NCBI RefSeq assembly: GCF_900291015.1
Contig: NZ_OLKL01000006.1
Location: 150,624-214,623, forward strand
DNA length: 64,000 bases
Source of the DNA: Pseudomonas persica
GTDB taxonomy: Bacteria > Pseudomonadota > Gammaproteobacteria > Pseudomonadales > Pseudomonadaceae
Reading direction: 5' to 3'
Within the stretch, counting starts at the first letter, position 1, and every line of letters begins with the position of its first letter. The notes below the pieces were generated by a model, which worked only from the letters and a program-made list of their open reading frames with translations, ran no database searches and had not been told where the DNA came from. This document shows positions 36,127-46,999 of this stretch, in pieces. The position numbers and the translations under genes are program-made.

Positions 36127-37014
36127 TCAGCCCATCTCCACCCGCAGTTGCTCGATCCGCTGGTCCTTCTCCACCCACAACTTATTCACCCAGGCCTGCA
36201 CTGTCTGGCGGAACTCAGGATCATTCTCGTAATCCCCCGACCACAGCAGCGGGTCCAGCTCACGCACGCGAATATCGATAATCACCCGGCTGATGCTGCC
36301 ATTGAGCAGGTCCCAGAACCCCGGCGCCTTGTTGCCTGGGTACACGATGGTTACGTCCAGCAAGGCATCCAGCTGTTCACCCAGTGCGGCCAGTACGAAT
36401 GCCACACCGCCAGCCTTGGGTTTGAGCAGGTAGCGATACGGTGACTGCTGTTCTTGGCGCTTGGCCTCGCTAAAGCGCGTGCCTTCCAGGTAGTTCACCA
36501 CAGTCACCGGCTGACGCTTGAACAGTTCACAAGCCGCCTTGGTAATGTCCAGGTCCTTGCCCTTCAGCTCCGGGTGCTTCTCCAGGAAGGCCTTGCTGTA
36601 GCGCTTCATGAAGGGGTAATCCAGCCCCCACCAGGCCAGGCCCAGCAGCGGTACCCAGATCAGCTCTTTCTTCAGGAAGAATTTGAAGAATGGCGTGCGG
36701 CGGTTGAGGCTTTCGATCAGCGCCGGAATGTCGACCCAGGTCTGGTGGTTGCTCACGGCCAGGTAAGACGTGCCCTTGCGCAGGTTCTCCACACCGCGGA
36801 CGTCCCATTGGGTAGGGATGCACAGGGCAAAGATGGCCTTGTCGATCTCCGACCAGGTTTCGGCCACCCACATTACCGCCCACGAGGCATAGTCACGCCC
36901 ACGGCCCGGCAGCACCAGTTTGAGCAGGGCGAAGACCAGCAGCGGGCAGATCAACACCAGGGTGTTGAGCAGCAGCAGGGTGGCGGTGAGGATGCCAGTC
37001 AGCAGGCGACGCAT
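36127..37014 (-). CDS. Membrane acyltransferase, YihG/PlsC family
   Basis: A 295-residue glycerolipid acyltransferase-like protein, probably transferring acyl groups to lysophosphatidate or a related lipid at the inner membrane. One N-terminal membrane segment is present (LLTGILTATLLLLNTLVLICPLLVFALL). The catalytic HX4D motif reads NHQTWVD, and the second block is EGTRFSEAKR. Length and the YRYLLKPKAGG segment match the YihG-type subgroup. It stands alone. The substrate is not readable from sequence. Confidence 0.88.
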   Translation of the reverse strand: MRRLLTGILTATLLLLNTLVLICPLLVFALLKLVLPGRGRDYASWAVMWVAETWSEIDKAIFALCIPTQWDVRGVENLRKGTSYLAVSNHQTWVDIPALIESLNRRTPFFKFFLKKELIWVPLLGLAWWGLDYPFMKRYSKAFLEKHPELKGKDLDITKAACELFKRQPVTVVNYLEGTRFSEAKRQEQQSPYRYLLKPKAGGVAFVLAALGEQLDALLDVTIVYPGNKAPGFWDLLNGSISRVIIDIRVRELDPLLWSGDYENDPEFRQTVQAWVNKLWVEKDQRIEQLRVEMG

Positions 37015-37154
37015 AAAGAGACTCTTGTTGTGGGATAAAAACGGTTGGCAATGATAAGCAGGGCTGTGGCCTACGCCAAATCTCCATTACCTGACGACGG
37101 AGACAAATGTTTCACATTATGTTGGTTAGGCTTGTGACAGCGAACCTATCCAGC

Positions 37155-37173
37155 CAGTGCAGTCTAAGCACTG
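37155..37173. promoter_or_regulatory. Inverted repeat upstream of the retropepsin-like gene
   Basis: CAGTGC and GCACTG separated by seven bases, about 25 bases before the GTG start. It could be an operator or a leader hairpin. Confidence 0.3.
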
Positions 37174-37196
37174 ACTCTTCTCAAGGAAGCCTGCCT

Positions 37197-37697
37197 GTGA
37201 AACCTCTGCTTGCCCTGTTGTCGTTGTTGGCGCTGCCGGTCATGGCCGCCGAGCCCACGATCTACGGCCGTTACGAGAACATTGCCCTGCCCGAGCTGGG
37301 CGAAACCCTGAAAGCCAAGATGGACACCGGTGCCTTCACCGCGTCGCTGTCGGCCAAGGACATCGAACTGTTCACCCGTGATGGCGACGAGTGGGTGCGC
37401 TTCCGCCTGGCGACCAAGGACTCCAATGGCAAGGTGTACGAACACAAGGTCTCGCGCATCAGCAAGATCAAGGGCCGTGCCGATGAGGAGGAGGAAGGCG
37501 ATGCGCCGGAAATCTCCAAGCGCCCGGTGGTCGACCTGGAGCTGTGCCTGGGGGACGTGAAGCGCACCGTGGAGGTCAACCTGGTCGACCGCAGCAGCTT
37601 CAACTACCCGCTGCTGGTGGGGTCCAAGGCGTTGCGCGAGTTCAAGGCGGCGGTCAACCCGGCGAAGAAGTTCACCGCCGGCAAGCCTGATTGCTGA
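37197..37697 (+). CDS. Exported retropepsin-like (RimK-associated, Zn_protease family) protein
   Basis: A 166-residue protein of the pfam05618 group, historically called ATP-dependent zinc protease but with a retropepsin-type fold. The aspartic signature KMDTGAFTASLSA is present, as is the later VDRSSFNYPLLVGSKAL block. GTG 37197 was chosen as start because it follows AAGGAA by eight bases and opens directly into a signal peptide (VKPLLALLSLLALPVMAAEP). The longer frame from 37107 lacks a ribosome site. The signal peptide makes it periplasmic. Substrate unknown. Confidence 0.82.
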   Translation: MKPLLALLSLLALPVMAAEPTIYGRYENIALPELGETLKAKMDTGAFTASLSAKDIELFTRDGDEWVRFRLATKDSNGKVYEHKVSRISKIKGRADEEEEGDAPEISKRPVVDLELCLGDVKRTVEVNLVDRSSFNYPLLVGSKALREFKAAVNPAKKFTAGKPDC

Positions 37698-37744
37698 TAG
37701 GAAACCCGGTCCACCCCGTTTGTTTCAGGGGCTGCTGCGCAGCC

Positions 37745-37788
37745 CATCGCCGGCAAGCCAGCTCCCACAAGTTGGCTTGCCGGCGATG
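37745..37788. repeat. Compact GCCGGC-type REP hairpin
   Basis: Two copies fused into one hairpin: perfect 16-base arms (CATCGCCGGCAAGCCA and complement) with a 12-base loop, placed between converging genes. Probably doubles as a transcript end. Confidence 0.85.
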
Positions 37789-37796
37789 GCGGCCTT

Positions 37797-38420
37797 TCAG
37801 ACTACTGGAGAGGTAGCGAGCATCGACGGCCGCTTGCTCACCTCGGCATACCACGCCGCCAACCCGGGCTGATGCTCACGCCAGCCAAACTCCGGCTGAC
37901 GCAAGTCCAGGTACCCCAGCGCACAAGCGACGCCAATCGCTGCCAGGTCGAACCCGGACATCAATTCGGGCAAGTGCTCCTGCTCCAGGTTGGCCAGGCT
38001 ACGGCGGATCTTGTCACCCTGCGCCTGCAGCCAACCATCCCAGCGCTTGTCCTCAGGTCGCAGGAAGCTCTCATAGCGGCTCGACACCGCCGCATCCATG
38101 ATCGCATCGGCCTGCGACGCCAGTGTCATGCGCCGCCAGCGTGCCGAGCCTTCGCGCGGCAGCAGTGGCAGGCCGACGTGCTGCAGGTCGAGGTACTCGC
38201 AGATCACCCGGCTGTCATGCAGCACGGTGCCGTCGTCCAGGCGCAGGGCCGGAATCTTGCCGATCGGGTTGTCCTGGTTAAGCTGCACGTCGCCGCTCAC
38301 CGGGCTGATGTTCACCGGCTGAAGGCTGACGCGATCAAGCTGGCCGGTCTCGTGCAACACCACCATCACCTTGCGCACGAACGGCGACGACGGCGAGTGG
38401 AACAGGGTCATCGTGCTCAT
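37797..38420 (-). CDS. Glutathione S-transferase family protein
   Basis: A 207-residue cytosolic GST. The N-terminal thioredoxin-like domain carries SPSSPFVRKVMVVLHE and the cis-proline/glutathione-binding segment NPIGKIPALRLDDGTVLHDSRVICEYLD. The C-terminal helical domain ends FGWREHQPGLAAWYAEVSKRPS. The substrate is not predictable. It lies three bases from msrA on the same strand, so the pair is probably one transcript with an oxidative-stress theme. Confidence 0.9.
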   Translation of the reverse strand: MSTMTLFHSPSSPFVRKVMVVLHETGQLDRVSLQPVNISPVSGDVQLNQDNPIGKIPALRLDDGTVLHDSRVICEYLDLQHVGLPLLPREGSARWRRMTLASQADAIMDAAVSSRYESFLRPEDKRWDGWLQAQGDKIRRSLANLEQEHLPELMSGFDLAAIGVACALGYLDLRQPEFGWREHQPGLAAWYAEVSKRPSMLATSPVV

Positions 38421-38423
38421 GCG

Positions 38424-39092
38424 TCAGTTACCCTGCAGGCTGGGTGGCAGGCATACGCCAGTGCCGCCGATGCCGCAGTAGCCGTCCGGGTTCTTGGCCA
38501 GGTACTGCTGGTGGTAGGCCTCGGCGAAGTACACGGTCGGCGCCTGGTCGATTTCGGTGGTGATCTCGCCGAAGCCGGCCTTGCTCAGCTCGGCCTGGAA
38601 GGCGTCGCGGCTGGCCTTGGCCTGTTCCAGCTGTTCAGGGCTGGTGCAGTAGATGGCCGAGCGGTACTGGGTGCCGATGTCGTTGCCCTGGCGCATGCCC
38701 TGGGTCGGGTTGTGCAGTTCCCAGAACATTGCCAGCAGCTCGCGGTAGCTGACTTTGTCCTTGTCGAACACCACCAGCACCACTTCGGTGTGGCCGGTCA
38801 GGCCCGAGCACACTTCTTCGTAGGTGGGGTGGGGGGTGAAGCCGCCGGCGTAGCCGACCACCGTGCTGACCACGCCTTCACGCTGCCAGAAGCGGCGCTC
38901 GGCGCCCCAGAAGCAACCCAGGCCGAAGATGGCGAAGTCGATGGCGCCTTCGAAGAAGGGCCCGAGCAGTGGGGTGTCTTTGAAGACATAATGGAACTCG
39001 GGCAGGCTCATTGGCGTTTCGCGGCCAGGCAGGGCCTGTTCCGCGGTAGGCATGACGTTTTTGTTCACCAGGATTTCCGAACGCAGGACCAT
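38424..39092 (-). CDS. msrA: Peptide methionine sulfoxide reductase A
   Basis: A 222-residue enzyme that reduces methionine-S-sulfoxide in proteins. The catalytic [11 protein letters not shown] motif is near residue 60. The family blocks [28 protein letters not shown] and YYRSAIY-like TQYRSAIY are intact. A C-terminal region with GVCLPPS supplies a candidate resolving cysteine. The start at 39092 (MVLRSEIL) was chosen because the frame extension to 39155 translates a REP element. Confidence 0.95.
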   Translation of the reverse strand: MVLRSEILVNKNVMPTAEQALPGRETPMSLPEFHYVFKDTPLLGPFFEGAIDFAIFGLGCFWGAERRFWQREGVVSTVVGYAGGFTPHPTYEEVCSGLTGHTEVVLVVFDKDKVSYRELLAMFWELHNPTQGMRQGNDIGTQYRSAIYCTSPEQLEQAKASRDAFQAELSKAGFGEITTEIDQAPTVYFAEAYHQQYLAKNPDGYCGIGGTGVCLPPSLQGN

Positions 39093-39129
39093 GGCCGTTC
39101 CTCTGTAGATCTTTGAGATGGGGGCAGGG

Positions 39130-39220
39130 GCATTCGCGGGTAAACCCGCTCCCACAGGTCCTGCACAGATTTCGAATATTGTGGTGTACCTGTGGGAGCG
39201 GGGTTACCCGCGAAGGGGCC
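39130..39220. repeat. REP pair between msrA and the GGDEF/EAL gene
   Basis: Inverted copies 39130-39158 and 39189-39220. It lies upstream of msrA and downstream of the next gene, both on the minus strand. Confidence 0.88.
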
Positions 39221-39257
39221 CGTATGAGCGCTATAGTGCCCGAGGTTTGCACGGCTG

Positions 39258-41948
39258 TCAGGCCACAGGACCACGCGGGTAACGCTTCAGCCGTTCTGCC
39301 AGCTCGCACCCCGGAATCGGCCGGTCGAACAGGTAGCCCTGGCCCACATCGCAGCGGTGCCGGCGCAGGAACGCCAGCTGCTCCGGCGTCTCGATACCTT
39401 CGGCCACCACCTTCAGCTTGAGGTTGTGGGCCATGGCCACCACTGCCGAGGTGATCTCCATGTCGTCCTGGTTATCGGGGATTTCATTGATGAAGCTGCG
39501 GTCGATCTTGAGGATGTCGATCGGAAACTTCTTCAGGTAGCTCAGCGACGAATAACCGGTGCCGAAGTCGTCCATGGCCAGGGTCAGGCCCAGGGCTTTC
39601 AGCTCATCCAGCTGGCGGTGGGTGTCTTCGGTGGCCTCCAGCAGCAGGCCTTCGGTCAGCTCCAGCTCCAACAGGTGTGGGGACAGGGCTTCTTCCTTGA
39701 GGATGGTACTGATCGACGTCACCAGGTCCGGGTCGGAGAACTGCTTGGGCGACAGGTTGATGGCCACGTGCAGGTTGCCCATGCCGGCCGCGCGCAGTTG
39801 CTGGCTCATGCGGCACGACTGGCGCACCACCCATTTGCCGATGGGGATGATCAGGCCGGTCTCTTCGGCCACGCTGATGAACTGGTCCGGGCGGATCATG
39901 CCGCGTTCGGGGTGGTTCCAGCGCAGCAGTGCTTCCAGGCCCAGCAGACGGCCGCTGCGCAGGCACAGCTTGGGCTGGTAGAACACCTCCAGCTCGTTCT
40001 GGGTCAGGGCGCGGCGCAGGTTGTTCTCGACGAACAGCTTGTAGCTGGCTTCGGCATTGAGCACTTCGGTAAACACTTGCACCTGGTGCTTGCCGTTGGC
40101 CTTGGCCTTGTGCAGCGCCAGGCCGGCGTTCTTCATCAGGCTGGCCGGGTCGACGCCGTGCAGCGGCGCGCAGGCCAGGCCCACCGAGGCGGTGACGTTG
40201 ATCAGCTGGTTGTCGACGAACATCGGCTTGTCGAGGGTGCGCAGCAATTGCTGGGCGACGCCCTGGCCATCTTCCAGACTGGTGTCGTCGAGCAGTACGG
40301 CGAACTCGTTACTGGCAAAGCGCGCCAGGATGCCCCCGCTGTGCAGGCTGTTGCGCAGGCGCCGGGCCAGGCTGATCAGCAGCTTGTCGCCAGTCTGGTG
40401 GCCGAGGCTGTCGTTGATGCGCTTGAAGTTGTCGATGTCCACCAGCAGCAGGCACATCGAGTTCTCGCCATCGCGGGCAAAGCGCTCGTCCAGACTGCGG
40501 ATGAACGCCGGACGGTTGCCCAGGTTGGTCAGGTTGTCGGTGTAGGCCAGGCGCTCGATGCGCTGCTGGGCCAGCTTGGTCTGGGTGACGTCTTCGTAGA
40601 TGCCGATGTAGTGGGTCAGCTCACGGTTGTCGCCGTAGACCTTGGAAATCGACAGCTGGCCCCAGTAGGGTTCGAGGTTCTTGCGCCGGCTCTTGAACTC
40701 GCCCTGCCAGCTGTTGCCCATGGCCAGGCTCGACGGCGAGTCGAACAGCAGCTCGCTCAGGTTCTCCAGCGCCGGCAGCTCGCCCAGGTGACGGCCCTGC
40801 ACTTCCTCGGTGCTGTATTGGGTGATGGCGGTAAAGCTGGGGTTGACGTACTCCACCACGCCGTCGCGGTTGACCAGCAGGAAGGCGCTGGCGCTCTGCT
40901 CGACCGCACGCTGGAACAGGTGCAGGGCGCTGGCGGCGGTGCGCCGGTTATGGTTGGTGATGACCTGGGCGAACTGGTCGGCCAGTTCGCCGGCAAAGGC
41001 GATTTCGTCCGACTGCCAGGCGCGTGTCTGGCCGGTCTGCTCCAGGCACAGTACGCCGACTACCTGGCCATCGACGCGAATGCTGGCATCGAGCATGGCC
41101 TTGTTTTCCGGGCGCATGCTTTGCGCCAGGGCGCGGGTACGCGGGTCGTGGCCGGCATTGTGGGCGTCGATGGCGCGGCTGGCGTGCAGCGCGTCGAGGT
41201 AGTCGGGGAAGCAGCTGGCATCGATGGCTTCGGGCTGGCGGTGCTCCTGCGCGTCCCGGTACCAGGCGATGATCGGCTCCAGGCGCTGGTCTTCCAGGTG
41301 CCAGATGCTGGCGCAGTCGACCTTGTAGATCTCGCAGGCGCTCTGGGTAATCAGCTGGGCGGCTTCCCGCAGCGAGTTCCCGGCGCTGTAGCGCTGGCGG
41401 GCCAGGCGCAGGATCAGGTCCTGCTGGGCACGTACCCGATCCAGGTGCTCGAGTTGTTCCTGCTGCGCGCGCTGGTTCAGTTGCAGGGCCAGTTGCAGGC
41501 GGTTGTTGCGCGACTCCAGGTCGCTGGCACCGGCCTCTGCGGGATCTTCGGGCTGGTCGTCGAGCACGCTGAGGTAGCCGCGTAACAGGTGGCGGTTGTG
41601 CTGCTTGTAGGCTTCACCAGCCTCCAGCATGCGTAGCGATGCAGTTGGTGTGTGCAAGGTGTAGCGCACGCGGTAGTAGCCGCGCTGGGCCAGTTGCAAC
41701 TGGATCTCGTCATGCAGCCGGTAGCGGGCCTCGGGTTCCATCAGGCTGGCATAGGGCGCGTCTACCAGGGCGCACAGGTCACCGGCGTGCAGGCCGAACT
41801 GGCGCTCGCAGGTCGGGTCGAGGTAGAGCATGGCCCAGGTGGCTTCGTTGAGCCTTTCGAAACGCAGCATGCCGAGCCGCGAGGGCACGGGTAACTGCGT
41901 CACGACCTCGGCCGCCACACGGCTGGCGGCATCGGGTTGGCTTTTCAT
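39258..41948 (-). CDS. GAF/PAS/GGDEF/EAL cyclic-di-GMP protein with degenerate GGDEF
   Basis: An 896-residue cytoplasmic signalling protein. Domain order: an N-terminal PAS-like region, a short coiled coil (about 155-205), a GAF domain (about 215-365), a PAS domain (about 375-490), GGDEF (about 495-655) and EAL (about 665-890). The GGDEF signature reads ASNEF near residue 545, so diguanylate cyclase activity is unlikely. The EAL signature (LGLEALLRW) and downstream DDFGTGYSSLSYLKKFPIDILKID are intact, pointing to a c-di-GMP phosphodiesterase. No membrane segment. ATG 41948 is preferred over 42038 because the upstream extension is proline-rich and lacks domain similarity, though no strong ribosome site decides it. 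Confidence 0.88.
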   Translation of the reverse strand: MKSQPDAASRVAAEVVTQLPVPSRLGMLRFERLNEATWAMLYLDPTCERQFGLHAGDLCALVDAPYASLMEPEARYRLHDEIQLQLAQRGYYRVRYTLHTPTASLRMLEAGEAYKQHNRHLLRGYLSVLDDQPEDPAEAGASDLESRNNRLQLALQLNQRAQQEQLEHLDRVRAQQDLILRLARQRYSAGNSLREAAQLITQSACEIYKVDCASIWHLEDQRLEPIIAWYRDAQEHRQPEAIDASCFPDYLDALHASRAIDAHNAGHDPRTRALAQSMRPENKAMLDASIRVDGQVVGVLCLEQTGQTRAWQSDEIAFAGELADQFAQVITNHNRRTAASALHLFQRAVEQSASAFLLVNRDGVVEYVNPSFTAITQYSTEEVQGRHLGELPALENLSELLFDSPSSLAMGNSWQGEFKSRRKNLEPYWGQLSISKVYGDNRELTHYIGIYEDVTQTKLAQQRIERLAYTDNLTNLGNRPAFIRSLDERFARDGENSMCLLLVDIDNFKRINDSLGHQTGDKLLISLARRLRNSLHSGGILARFASNEFAVLLDDTSLEDGQGVAQQLLRTLDKPMFVDNQLINVTASVGLACAPLHGVDPASLMKNAGLALHKAKANGKHQVQVFTEVLNAEASYKLFVENNLRRALTQNELEVFYQPKLCLRSGRLLGLEALLRWNHPERGMIRPDQFISVAEETGLIIPIGKWVVRQSCRMSQQLRAAGMGNLHVAINLSPKQFSDPDLVTSISTILKEEALSPHLLELELTEGLLLEATEDTHRQLDELKALGLTLAMDDFGTGYSSLSYLKKFPIDILKIDRSFINEIPDNQDDMEITSAVVAMAHNLKLKVVAEGIETPEQLAFLRRHRCDVGQGYLFDRPIPGCELAERLKRYPRGPVA

Positions 41949-42116
41949 CGAAGACTCGCTTGAAGAGGGAGTGCAGCCTTGGGGCGGCGGCGGATCTGGC
42001 AAGGTTGCATCATGTCCCGGGGGCTGGCAAGCAGCCATGCGTGATGCTGTAGACGGGTTATCGGCTGTTTGGTCGGAATCTGTAATCAGGCTGGAGATTT
42101 TGGTGCCGCTTTGCGG

Positions 42117-42205
42117 CCTGTGGGAGCGGGGTTACCCGCGAACACCGGCGTAGCCGGTGCCATGTACCGGGTTGGATTCTTCGCGGGTAAGCCCGCTCCC
42201 ACAGG
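42117..42205. repeat. REP pair with hairpin linker, downstream of aceF
   Basis: Inverted copies 42117-42145 and 42177-42205. The linker contains a small hairpin CACCGGCGTAGCCGGTG and a CCATGTACCG segment. Nearly the same linker, in reverse orientation, occurs in the pair after glnE. Confidence 0.9.
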
Positions 42206-42232
42206 GGCACAGCCTTCCCAGTCTTTTTCAGG

Positions 42233-42266
42233 CAAAAAAAAGCCCCGCCAATCGACGGGGTTGAGG
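42233..42266 (-). terminator. Rho-independent terminator of aceEF
   Basis: On the minus strand, CCCCGTCGATTGGCGGGG is followed by CTTTTTTTT, about 60 bases after the aceF stop. Confidence 0.9.
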
Positions 42267-42325
42267 TACGAGCGTGGCAGCTCGAAAAGGGTACTGCCCC
42301 TCGCGCAGAGGGGCAGTGTGCTGCC

Positions 42326-43957
42326 TTACAGCAGCATGGTGCGGATATCGCCCAGCACGTCGCCCAGGCGCTTGGTGAAGCGCGCGGCGGCAGCGCCGTT
42401 GATCACACGGTGATCGTAGGACAGCGACAGCGGCAGCATCAGCTTCGGCTGGAAGGCCTTGCCATCCCAGACCGGCTGCATGGTCGCCTTGGAGACGCCC
42501 AGGATAGCCACTTCCGGCGCGTTGACGATCGGCGTGAAGCCGGTGCCGCCAATGTGGCCGAGGCTGGAGATGGTGAAGCAGGCGCCTTGCATCTCGTCGG
42601 CCGACAGCTTCTTGGTGCGGGCTTTTTCAGCCAGCGCCGCCGCTTCGGCAGCCAGTTGCAGCAGGCTCTTCTGGTCGACGTTCTTGATCACGGGGACCAG
42701 CAGGCCGTCCGGAGTGTCCACGGCGAAGCCGATGTGCACGTATTTCTTGCGGATGATGGCCTTGCCGCTTGGCGCCAGCGAGCTGTTGAAGTCCGGCAGC
42801 TCCTTGAGCAGGAAGGCGCAGGCCTTGAGCAGCAGTGGCAGCACGGTCAGCTTCACGCCAGCCTTCTCGGCCACGGCCTTCTGCGCAACGCGGAAGGCTT
42901 CCAGCTCGGTGATGTCGGCGGAGTCGAACTGGGTCACGTGCGGCACGTTCAGCCAGCTGCGGTGCAGGTTGGCAGCACCGACCTGCATCAGACGGGTCAG
43001 GGCCACTTCTTCCACTTCACCGAACTTGCTGAAGTCCACGGCAGGGATCGGCGGGATGCCGGCGCCGCCGGTTGCGCCAGCGGCTGCCGGTGCTTCCTTG
43101 GCTTTCTGCATCATCGCCTTGACGTAAACCTGCACGTCTTCTTTCAGGATGCGGCCGTGCGGGCCGGTGGCGGCAACAGCGCCCAGGTCGACACCGAATT
43201 CACGGGCCAGCTGGCGTACTGCCGGGCCGGCGTGAACCTTGGCGTTGCTGCCAGCGGCCGGTGCGGTGGCAACCGGTGCAGGGGCAGCAGCCGGGGCCGC
43301 AGCGGCAGGTGCGGCGGCCGGAGCAGCCTCGGCCTTGGCCGGGGCTGCAGCAGGTGCCGGAGCGGCAGCCGGGGCAGCGCCCGCAACCTTGAGCTTGAAG
43401 ATCAGGTCGCCAGTGCCGACTTCGTCTTCCAGCTTGCACAGCACTTCTTCGACCACGCCGGCAGCCGGCGACGGGATTTCCATGGAGGCCTTGTCGGACT
43501 CCAGGGTGATCAGCGACTGGTCAGCTTCGACGGTATCGCCGACCTTGACCAGTACTTCGATGATCTTGGCCTTGCCCGACGAGCCGATGTCCGGCACGTG
43601 GATGTCCTGCACGCTGGCGGCAGCCGGGGCTGCGGCCACTGCAGGGGCGGCTTCGACGGCAGGCGCAGGGGCGGCAGCCGGAGCCGGAGCGGCGGCCGGA
43701 GCCTCAGGGGCCGCAGCAGCGGCGCCCTCGGCTTCCAGGACCAGCAGCTCGTCGCCTTCTTTCAGGCGGTCGCCCAGCTTGACCTTCAGTTCCTTGATGA
43801 CACCGGCTTTCGGGGCCGGGATCTCCATGGAGGCCTTGTCGGACTCCAGGGTCAGCAGGCTCTGGTCAGCCTCGATACGATCACCGACCTTGACGAACAG
43901 CTCGATGATTTCACCTTCACCGCTGCCGATGTCAGGTACGCGAATGAGTTCGCTCAC
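42326..43957 (-). CDS. aceF: Pyruvate dehydrogenase E2, dihydrolipoamide acetyltransferase
   Basis: A 543-residue E2 subunit forming the core of the pyruvate dehydrogenase complex. It has two lipoyl domains, with lipoyl lysines K41 and K156 in identical TLESDKASMEIP contexts. Two Ala/Pro-rich swinging linkers follow, then an E3-binding domain (AGPAVRQLAREFGVDLGAVAATGPHGRI) and the catalytic domain ending in SYDHRVINGAAAARF. The start is GTG 43957, nine bases after AGGAG. It follows aceE by 13 bases and is closed by a terminator. Confidence 0.97.
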   Translation of the reverse strand: MSELIRVPDIGSGEGEIIELFVKVGDRIEADQSLLTLESDKASMEIPAPKAGVIKELKVKLGDRLKEGDELLVLEAEGAAAAAPEAPAAAPAPAAAPAPAVEAAPAVAAAPAAASVQDIHVPDIGSSGKAKIIEVLVKVGDTVEADQSLITLESDKASMEIPSPAAGVVEEVLCKLEDEVGTGDLIFKLKVAGAAPAAAPAPAAAPAKAEAAPAAAPAAAAPAAAPAPVATAPAAGSNAKVHAGPAVRQLAREFGVDLGAVAATGPHGRILKEDVQVYVKAMMQKAKEAPAAAGATGGAGIPPIPAVDFSKFGEVEEVALTRLMQVGAANLHRSWLNVPHVTQFDSADITELEAFRVAQKAVAEKAGVKLTVLPLLLKACAFLLKELPDFNSSLAPSGKAIIRKKYVHIGFAVDTPDGLLVPVIKNVDQKSLLQLAAEAAALAEKARTKKLSADEMQGACFTISSLGHIGGTGFTPIVNAPEVAILGVSKATMQPVWDGKAFQPKLMLPLSLSYDHRVINGAAAARFTKRLGDVLGDIRTMLL

Positions 43958-43970
43958 TTAAAAATACTCC

Positions 43971-46616
<2,646 letters not shown>

Positions 46617-46725
46617 GGCTTGCTCCAGGGCGGAAAGGCAACCAGAATCGATTGCCTGAGATTGCGACTGGCCTTATGGGCAGACGTCGTGAATTCTTGG
46701 ATTACCGGGGTGTCCTCCGGCGCCG

Positions 46726-46740
46726 TGTAGTTTTACTACA
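46726..46740. promoter_or_regulatory. aceE operator candidate, distal copy
   Basis: Perfect 15-base palindrome TGTAGTTTTACTACA (six-base arms around TTT), 110 bases upstream of the aceE start. It is followed by TTTGC as in the second copy. The TxGT-N-ACxA type of symmetry suits GntR/FadR-family regulators, a group that includes PdhR, but the protein is not identified. Confidence 0.65.
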
Positions 46741-46777
46741 TTTGCTTTCGCATTTCATGCTTTTACACGACACGAGC

Positions 46778-46792
46778 AGTAGTAAAACTACA
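46778..46792. promoter_or_regulatory. aceE operator candidate, second copy
   Basis: AGTAGTAAAACTACA matches the reverse complement of the other copy in 14 of 15 positions. The two centres are 52 bases apart, close to five helical turns, which would allow cooperative binding on one DNA face. Confidence 0.65.
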
Positions 46793-46999
46793 TTTGTGCG
46801 ACGTTTCGTCGCATGCTGGCTTGTGAGGAAAAACGTTCATGTTGGTTGGCGTTGTGTCGCGAGCGGGTAATTCTTGATGTTTGCTGCCATGTTTTGGTTA
46901 ATTTCAGCTATTTCCAACTTTTGTACGACAGTCCAACCGTGGTCCGGTTTCCCCTTGGCCGCTTCTTCCCCTCTATTTCACGCCGATCAAGGATAGACC

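Larger units (their letters stand above)
46617..46999. other. Divergent aceE-glnE spacer
   Basis: No gene. It holds the twin palindromes 46726-46740 and 46778-46792 in an AT-rich stretch (46720-46860) that probably contains the aceE promoter. The half nearer glnE shows nothing distinctive apart from the ribosome site. Confidence 0.7.
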
